Source: Cyclaneusma minus
Lineage: Eukaryota > Ascomycota > Leotiomycetes > Marthamycetales > Marthamycetaceae
DNA: 64,000 nt
Reading direction: 5' to 3'
Assembly: GCA_037179335.1 (NCBI GenBank)
Contig: JAKZHN010000021.1
Span: 434,001-498,000, forward strand
Positions 57,775-64,000 of the stretch are shown here, piece by piece (the first letter of the stretch is position 1; every line of letters begins with the position of its first letter). The notes beneath the pieces are model-generated. The model was not told where the DNA came from and searched no databases. It saw only the letters and a program-made list of their open reading frames with translations. The position numbers and the translations under genes were made by a program.

Positions 57775-60700
57775 TCACTCACGGCCAACTTCCTCGCCAG
57801 ACTTCTCCGTCGTCTCACAAGCTTCCTTCGAAAGCTGTTCTACTTCGAACATCCTATTCGTTTGAACAACTGCCTCTACATTTCCCTCTTTCTTCGTCAA
57901 AGCATTCCACGCCAGTCTTCCCGCTTTCGCAAGAACATCTCGACCATCGATGAGTGGATAGACGACAGCAACCAGAAGACAGACGAAGAGCCAGACTTCT
58001 GAGACGACTGTCCATCCCATGAAGAACTGTGTGAATCTGTGAGACTAGAGTCTTTATTGGCAGAAGCAGAATGGAGATACGCACTGATTTGGTGAAGATG
58101 TAGTCACGGTATAGTGGCAAAGGCCAGACAACCCATGTCACGAGTCCAATCACCACGCTAAAGATACTAGCAATCTTGCCAGCGCGTTTCAAGCGGCTGA
58201 TTTCTGCTGGTGGGAAGGGATGCACGATGCTGTCGAGGTCACGAATATCTCGAACTGCATCCGTCTTTTCGTTGTTCCTCGATGTCGAGCCAGAAATTGT
58301 CAGTGTGTTGTCCTCGCGGACTTCGTTGAGAAGTAAGAAGATACGCCAGTCGAAATCTTGGGGCTGAAGAACCCGTCAGCAAACTTACAAATCTGTGCAG
58401 ATGCAGTCGGTGTGTCTTACCTTGATATATGTGATGAGAATCGAATAAATGCCAGATGAGAAAGTCGAGGTGAGCGCTCCCCAAAGACACGGCAGTTGGC
58501 CTTCAAGTGACAGCACGGAAATCGTCCCCGAATACGCATATCCCGTTCCCAACCAGACCGCGATACCGCTCGCCTTTCCTCATTTCTCGTCAGCAAATTT
58601 GATAAATCGCCATCCAAACCCCCTCATATCGCATCCATCTCGCATCCGTCCGTCTAAGAGTAAGAAGAAGGGAAACTCACCAACCCAAGCAACGGCGCCA
58701 CAATAACAGCCAGCCTACTCTGCTTCCTCCACAACACCGTAAAAGCCATCGGAAACATGCCCGGGCAAATAACCGTCGCCAAAAAATATCCCATCCAATT
58801 CAAATCGATGCCTCCATAATGCAACGCTGTAGCAAACGCAGGCGCAAAAATTCCGAATCCTAAGACGGAATAGTGGGAGATGTTGATTATTTGGCGGTCG
58901 GAGGCATGGGGGTTAATGTAGGTGCGGTAGATGTCGAAGGAGGATATGGAGGATACGGCTATTAATTGAGCTGAGACGGTTGAGGTCACTGTCATGAAGA
59001 CTACGAGGAGGAGACACTTTGGTACATTTAGTCGTGTGAGAGGTCAGATGGGGGTGGGGCGGTTTAACTTGAAAAGGGGAGAGATGACTCAAAAAGAAAG
59101 GAGAAATGACTTACAAAAGCGCCACCTTTGCCGGCCACAGCCGTGGCGACGTAGGGGAGGACGTAACCGGCGTTTATTTCGGCGGTTGTCATTGACTGGT
59201 GGGGTCAGCGTGTCATGGTTTGATGAGAGAGGGATGAGGAGACGTGGAAAGGGGAGAAGGGGGAAATCGGAATATGAACCGGAGAATGAATGGGAAAATT
59301 GGCAATCGAGGAGAAATGAGAAGCTGGGGGAGAAAAAGCAAGAAACTTTGGAGACGAACTCGGGGGTAGGTTGGGAAGATGGAGGTGTTTTCTAGGCCGA
59401 TTGCTGCTAGACCTGCTGTTGTGCCGACCTATAAATTCTTGTTAGCTGATTGCTTTCCATCAGTGGTATGAACAGACTTACCGCCCATGGAACGGCGAAA
59501 TAAGCAATGCCTCCAAGCATGTATCCCGGCTGCGTTATGTCAGTAATTGTCCCAAAGTTCGCAGATTCTAGAATTCATACCATAGCAGCACCTGTATCGG
59601 CAGCGAATCCTGTCTATGAAGTCAGTAACTGACCCTGTCATCTCTTGGTCTGGAAATTGGAGCAAGCTCGCCTTTCTGCCAAAAACTAGTGTCCATAATC
59701 ACCAGTGCGAAATCCCCAAACGAATGCACAAGTCCAAAAATGATAGCCCCTTTCGACTTGAAAGTCAGAGCCGAACCAAGATAATTGCCGCTGATCGATC
59801 TTGTCAGGTCACGCTTGACCAGAGAATCGTAGAAAGAACCCAAGTCTGTAATGGCTGAATTGTTAAATGTCTGGATCGTAAGAACACATAGGAGAATCAT
59901 GACGATAGTTGTGTGTCTGCTTTTCGTAAGTCTTGAGAGTTCCGGGGCTAATGGACTTTCACTTACACATAATCTGTGAGAAAAGTCGCTTTTAATCCCC
60001 CTGCTACAGTGTAGATCACCACACCGAGGGGTATGAGGAAGGTAGAGGCGACAACATGCATTCCCGTGAGTGCGGTGACTACGCCAGCAGCGCCGAGAAT
60101 CATGTCTGTCACCGACAAGATGTTCGTGACGAGGCAGAGGAAGATGAAGACTTGGTGTGCTGTGGTTCCATATCGGAGCTTGACAATTTCAAGAACGGTG
60201 TGGCCATGTCTGAGATTGTTTTCAGGGGTTGGAAGATTTTAGGGGGGAGTTTGGGGACTCACGGGATTTTGACTTTGGCATGGATGGCCAGAACTGTCAT
60301 GAGAGCTATTTGGATTGTACATCCGGCTGCATACCAGAATGGAGCTAGAGAGAGCGTGTTAGAAGGGTCTATTCAGATGATAAAGGGGTTGCGAGGTGAC
60401 AGAGAAGTCTGCGAACGGCTTGGGTGTGCCGGACGAGATATTTCTGCCACGATACGAGGTACAAGTTCCAATCATTGGGAATCTTCCAAGTCCCTCGAGA
60501 AATGTTCAAAACATACCAGCAATACCATACAGATATCCCTGAGCTGCGGTCCAAATAATGGCAGTCCTGTGCAACAGTGAGCTAGGGCCCGTCAGAGGAA
60601 ACTCCTGAACACTCACGCCCACATCCAGGATGAAATCACCGCTGAAGCAGTCAAGCCCGTTCCAACAGAGCGGTTGGCGACCATGAACCTAGTGGTTTAT

Positions 60701-60902
60701 TTGCATCAGTCATCTTACTTTCTGTCTCTGGAAAGTCAGAACTAAATGAAACTTACATCTCAGAGTGGTCAGATCGCTCGTTCATGTACTTGGAAAGAAA
60801 ACGAGACACAGCTATCATTCCCACCCCGAAGAAAATTCCGAATCCAACGGTGACTCCATAGCCTGCGCTCTGCGGGAGCAAGACAATCGCGTCGCTCGAC
60901 AT
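57775..60902 (-). CDS. DUR3: DUR3-family urea/solute symporter with an exon-2 frameshift
   Basis: Fourteen exons: 60902-60757, 60689-60617, 60566-60517, 60344-60263, 60209-59967, 59916-59672, 59609-59581, 59529-59482, 59428-59360, 59195-59115, 59016-58681, 58573-58421, 58363-58085, 58026-57775. The product is about 694 residues. Sodium:solute-symporter signatures run in order: GYGVTVGFGIFFGVGMIAVS, FMVANRSV, GLTASAVISSWMWATAI, APFWYAAGCTIQI, KIPHGHTVLEIVKLRYG, LGAAGVVTALTG, DTSFWQKGFAADTGAA, PGYMLGGIAYFAVPW, MTVTSTVSAQLIAVSSISSF. These match fungal urea active transporters, plasma-membrane importers usually induced under nitrogen limitation. Exon phases agree throughout except exon 2, which has one base too many (near 60658-60662), shifting the frame after ANRSVG. 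Intron 6 has a GC donor. The gene may be a recent pseudogene, or the base may be an assembly error. Some family members carry polyamines, so the substrate is not certain. Confidence 0.85.
59610..59671 (-). other. GC-AG intron 6 of the DUR3-like gene (62 bp)
   Basis: Donor AAAG|GCGAGC, acceptor ATAGACAG|GATTCG. The join restores DTSFWQKGFAADTGAA in frame. No GT donor nearby gives both a normal intron length and the family sequence. Confidence 0.75.
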
Positions 60903-61978
60903 GGCGAGAAATCTTTGGTGGAAAAACAGATTCTCAAGATGAGGAATCCCGTCCTGAGTAGAAGAAATGAGGAGGTTCTTGCACCCGAAGAGCTTATTTC
61001 AACCTCCACCAGCTACCACCGCATCTTGAATGCATCAGGTGGAAGGTAAGCCGATTGCTTGGGTCAATCATTGCAGAATGTGTGTTTCGGCACATTTGGA
61101 TCAGATAATCGCAAAGGTAGGCTTTGATCACGTCACTGGCAGCGAATCGGCGTAGATGATATGTGAAGCTTGTATGCGGCATAGACCACGGTGGAAAACA
61201 GCTGGTAGACACCGCGCTTTATATCATATCACCGAGGACTTTTCCCGGACTCCCGGACTGAAGTTAGATGGACTTGACGTTCACCTTAAAATCTTTTACC
61301 GAATTCGAAATTTCAGGCCTCAAAGTTCCTACACCAAAGTCAAATGTCAAACAATGTGATTCCCGAGTCGCTGGGCTCTGAGATGAAGTAACGTCTCAGG
61401 TTAACAGAGATGTTCTGAAAAAGACAGTTCGGCAATTCGACAAAACCACAGCGTCAATGAAAGAGTCTTCGACGCGTCAAGCCGTGTTGAGAGGAAACTT
61501 AGGCGACAGAAGAATGCGGAGAATTGAAGTCTATCAAGCACGACATAGTGGGTCGCGATGAGCAGCTGGTGGTTGCCATGGATATGTAATTGACGTGGGA
61601 CTGAACTTTGAGTCTTTGACTCGAGCTGGGACGTCCAAAACCAGGACCGTCGTTCATGTCTTGAAATGAGTGAAAATTCGTCGGTCTGCGTCTCTAATTT
61701 TGCTTTCATGTTGGATGGTCGTCGAGGATGAGAGGATTGTTTGTACCTATGCAGGGACCATGTCAAACTAGTACCCGCTACGATTTTCCCAAAATTTTAC
61801 ATCCCCAAGTTTTTACAGGAACCGCCACAACGCATCGATTATTGCAGTTCAATTGCTGCCAGATTTTGCGGCACGGAATCCTATTTTGGATTTGGTGCAA
61901 ACGATTCCTCAGTTTCGATCAACTCAGGGCTTCAAGTGATAACGCTCGACGAACGGCATTCTCCTAGACACTGCGAAG
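60903..61978. other. Divergent promoter region between the symporter and acidic-protein genes
   Basis: About 1.1 kb shared upstream DNA. No coding region is supported. I cannot point to confident GATA-factor clusters or a TATA box by eye. Confidence 0.45.
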
Positions 61979-63949
61979 ATGCCTGAGTTACCAAAACTTC
62001 ATCCGATCGTGATCCCGCCGATCAATGTGGTCCATAATGGTTTTATCTTTACCTGCAGAGGCGAGGGTCTCCTGACGGAAGGCGGCTACACCTACGATCC
62101 CGAAGTTTTGAGATACATACACGACCCCGACCCGAAGCGCGCTCGAAATGAAGCCGTCCAACGCGGATTCCATCACAAATACTTCCTCCAAAAACCTTTT
62201 CAGTGGTGGAGAGCACAATGTCGTTTCCGCGGCCTTGATACGAGAGGAACGATCAAGATTCCAGACTTCCAAGCCAGACTTAAAGCATATGGCGATGCTG
62301 GGATGCCGGACTACCTAGCAAAGGTGCAGCGCAAGGCAAACAAGGAATTTCGCAAGAAGAACCATGAAGCACGCGTTGCCCGGTCCTGGTCAATAGCTTC
62401 AATGGCGGAAAAGGTGGCCATTGACGCAGTGCGATTCATCAGGGAGACGTTTGACAGAAAATCGCAGCAGGATACGGTCCTCGTGGAGCTTCCGCGTGAA
62501 TCCCGTCGTATACTTCGAAAGACCGCGAGCGAATGGTGGCTGCCCGTTGGGCACATAGAAGGAGCAGACGGTCGTAAGTTCATTGTGGTAGGCAGGACTG
62601 AGGATGCGGTTGCCGAAAGGATCAGAGAGGCCCAACGTCAACTTGCACGGATTAAGCAACGCAAAAAGGATGGGCACACACTCAAACATAAAAAGCCTAT
62701 CCATCAACTGGCAGAGGGAGAGGATTCTGGAGAGGAAGAGGATTCGGAAGAGGAAGAGGGTTCGGAAGATGAAATGGATTCGAGGGAGGAAAGTAATTCA
62801 GATGAGGACATGGAATTAGCAGAGGAAGGGGATTTGGCAGCGGAGGGGGTGTCAGCAGAAAACGAGGACTCGGAAAATGAAGAAGGTTCGGAAGAGGCAA
62901 GTGACATAGAAGAGGAAGGGGTGTTAGTAGAGAATGACGACTCGTCAAATGAAGATCCTGAAGAGACAAGTGATTCGGGAGAGGACGGGGCTTTGGCAGC
63001 GGAGGGGGTTTCAGCAGATGCGCAAGATTCGGAAGCGGATAGTGACTCAGAAGAGGATGGGGGTTTAGCAGTGCAGGGGGTCTCAGCAGATGGGGAAGAT
63101 TCGGAAGCGGATAGTGACTCGGAAGAAGATTGGGCATCGGCGGAGGTCTCGAAAAGAAAGTGGGTCTCATCAGATTCGGAAGATTCGGAAGAGGAAAGTG
63201 ATACAGAAGAGGAAGGGGATTCGGCAGCAGAAGGGGTATCAGCGGAGGAGAGGGATCCAGCAATGAGCGGAGATTCGCAACAGAAAAGTGGTTCGGAAGA
63301 CGAACGAAGTTCAGTAGAAGACGAGGAAGAGGAAGAGGAAGAGGAAGATGATTCAGAAAGGGAATGGGATGTGACTGGTTGTTGGACAATCTCTTGTCCC
63401 CACCATTGCCCCGAGGGTGCGAGCCTTGAAATCTATCGGCAGCAAAGCCGCAAAGGGTGGGAGTTTTTTGCGGAGTTCGATTTTGGTGAAGTCAAAGGTG
63501 TCATGCGCTTCGAGAGACCAGAGGGGAGGAGTTTGACGGGCCCCAGACCAGTTAGAGACGCTGACTCTGACGATTCTGGCTCTGACTCTGACAATTATTC
63601 ATGTTACGAAGATTTTGAGAGGCGAAGTCCTACACCCGAAGAGCTCTATCTCGACAAAGAAGACAAGCCCTCTCCCCACTGTCCCAAATGGATTTTCACC
63701 TGGCGTGGAGAAGAGACCGCAACAACAAAGATCGAATATCTTTATCAATCCGGCTGGATTGTTTTCGAAGGATCTGGCGAGCTCACTGGCAAACTCGACG
63801 CCGACTCCGCCCTGGGGTGCAAGTTCACTGGGGTCAAAATCGGACCAACGCCGAGGTACTGCAGGCCTAATGCAGGAGAATTGTGGGCATCCTACAACGA
63901 GGCTGCATACGACAGGGCCAATAAAGCTAGATTCAGATGCGGGTATTGA
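61979..63949 (+). CDS. Hypothetical protein with long acidic repeat tract
   Basis: A 656-residue single exon starts at the ATG at 61979. Residues 1-240 look folded and basic (VVHNGFIFTCRGEGLLTEGG, KYFLQKPFQWWRAQCRFRG, KVQRKANKEFRKKNHEARVA, ASEWWLPVGHIEGADGRKFI). Residues about 245-464 are almost entirely Glu, Asp and Ser, with irregular copies of AAEGVSA and EDSEADSDSEED. The C-terminal 190 residues contain two similar Trp/Phe-rich beta-type segments (VTGCWTISCPHHCPEGASLE near 471; PKWIFTWRGEETATTKIEYL near 569), the second followed by a Cys and Tyr-rich end. No signal peptide. An intracellular role, perhaps chromatin or RNA related, is only a guess. I do not recognise the family. Confidence 0.75.
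   Translation: MPELPKLHPIVIPPINVVHNGFIFTCRGEGLLTEGGYTYDPEVLRYIHDPDPKRARNEAVQRGFHHKYFLQKPFQWWRAQCRFRGLDTRGTIKIPDFQARLKAYGDAGMPDYLAKVQRKANKEFRKKNHEARVARSWSIASMAEKVAIDAVRFIRETFDRKSQQDTVLVELPRESRRILRKTASEWWLPVGHIEGADGRKFIVVGRTEDAVAERIREAQRQLARIKQRKKDGHTLKHKKPIHQLAEGEDSGEEEDSEEEEGSEDEMDSREESNSDEDMELAEEGDLAAEGVSAENEDSENEEGSEEASDIEEEGVLVENDDSSNEDPEETSDSGEDGALAAEGVSADAQDSEADSDSEEDGGLAVQGVSADGEDSEADSDSEEDWASAEVSKRKWVSSDSEDSEEESDTEEEGDSAAEGVSAEERDPAMSGDSQQKSGSEDERSSVEDEEEEEEEEDDSEREWDVTGCWTISCPHHCPEGASLEIYRQQSRKGWEFFAEFDFGEVKGVMRFERPEGRSLTGPRPVRDADSDDSGSDSDNYSCYEDFERRSPTPEELYLDKEDKPSPHCPKWIFTWRGEETATTKIEYLYQSGWIVFEGSGELTGKLDADSALGCKFTGVKIGPTPRYCRPNAGELWASYNEAAYDRANKARFRCGY
62710..63370 (+). repeat. Acidic coding repeat (GAGGAA/GATTCG-rich)
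   Basis: Purine-rich imperfect repeats of about 60-90 bases (GCAG.GGGGGT.TCAGCAGA, GATTCGGAAG.G) inside the 61979-63949 gene; at least five AEGVSA-type units can be picked out. In-frame expansion or contraction is likely between isolates. Confidence 0.7.
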
Positions 63950-64000
63950 GGAGAGCTTTAAACACAAAAGGTCTAACCATCAATCGGGAGAAGAAGAGGA

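Noticed and set aside
1..64000. CRISPR arrays, bacterial operons, rRNA genes
   Set aside because: Nothing of the sort was seen; short spliced introns throughout indicate a fungal nuclear genome.

Overview
The window looks like nuclear DNA of a filamentous ascomycete (Pezizomycotina). Most clearly spliced genes have introns of about 45-70 bp with GT..AG borders. Genes are separated by kilobase-scale intergenic DNA. There is a secreted cellulose-binding plant-wall hydrolase, and a 16 kb block of extreme AT content looks like transposons degraded by repeat-induced mutation. No species is assigned. Positions 16315-16699 are an assembly gap (N).

Layout. 1-810 (-): N-terminal part of a glutamine-rich regulator, probably a bZIP factor, cut by the window edge. 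6474-9443 (-): a complete nine-exon GH74 xyloglucanase with signal peptide, Ser/Thr linker and C-terminal CBM1. 10786-11262 (+): a small unknown protein. 11549-11617: a degenerate tRNA-like sequence. 11792-13063 (-): a methyltransferase-16-type enzyme. 16200-16788: homopolymers around the gap. 17786-19033 (-): a low-complexity protein with a conserved C-terminal domain. 19034-26881: a gene desert holding a small hAT-type element (26011-26339, 8-bp target duplication). 26882-27511 (-): an acidic-tailed unknown protein. 28817-32472 (+): a tandem duplication that includes promoter DNA and two Cys-rich, GRF-finger-like genes, the first truncated. 33636-36500 (+): a KHA1-type K+/H+ antiporter.

36.9-56.2 kb is the most unusual part. 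Diverged promoter-like units, each with a TATATAAA box followed by a pyrimidine-rich tract and no long ORF, are arrayed in tandem. The array is split by the AT-rich block (about 37530-53925). Inside the block I can trace a 4.7 kb terminal-inverted-repeat element, a 111-bp fold-back element inserted in one of its ends, an LTR-like GC island, and a pair of LTR-like direct repeats 11 kb apart. Surviving C and G in the block sit disproportionately in GpC steps.

56264-56791 (-): a small membrane protein. 57775-60902 (-): a 14-exon DUR3-family urea/solute symporter with an apparent 1-bp frameshift in exon 2. 61979-63949 (+): a protein with a long acidic repeat tract, divergent from the symporter.

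Functionally the window joins unrelated housekeeping, transport and saprotrophic genes; I see no biosynthetic cluster. All exon borders were derived by reading splice signals and checking phase by hand, without transcript data or database searches.
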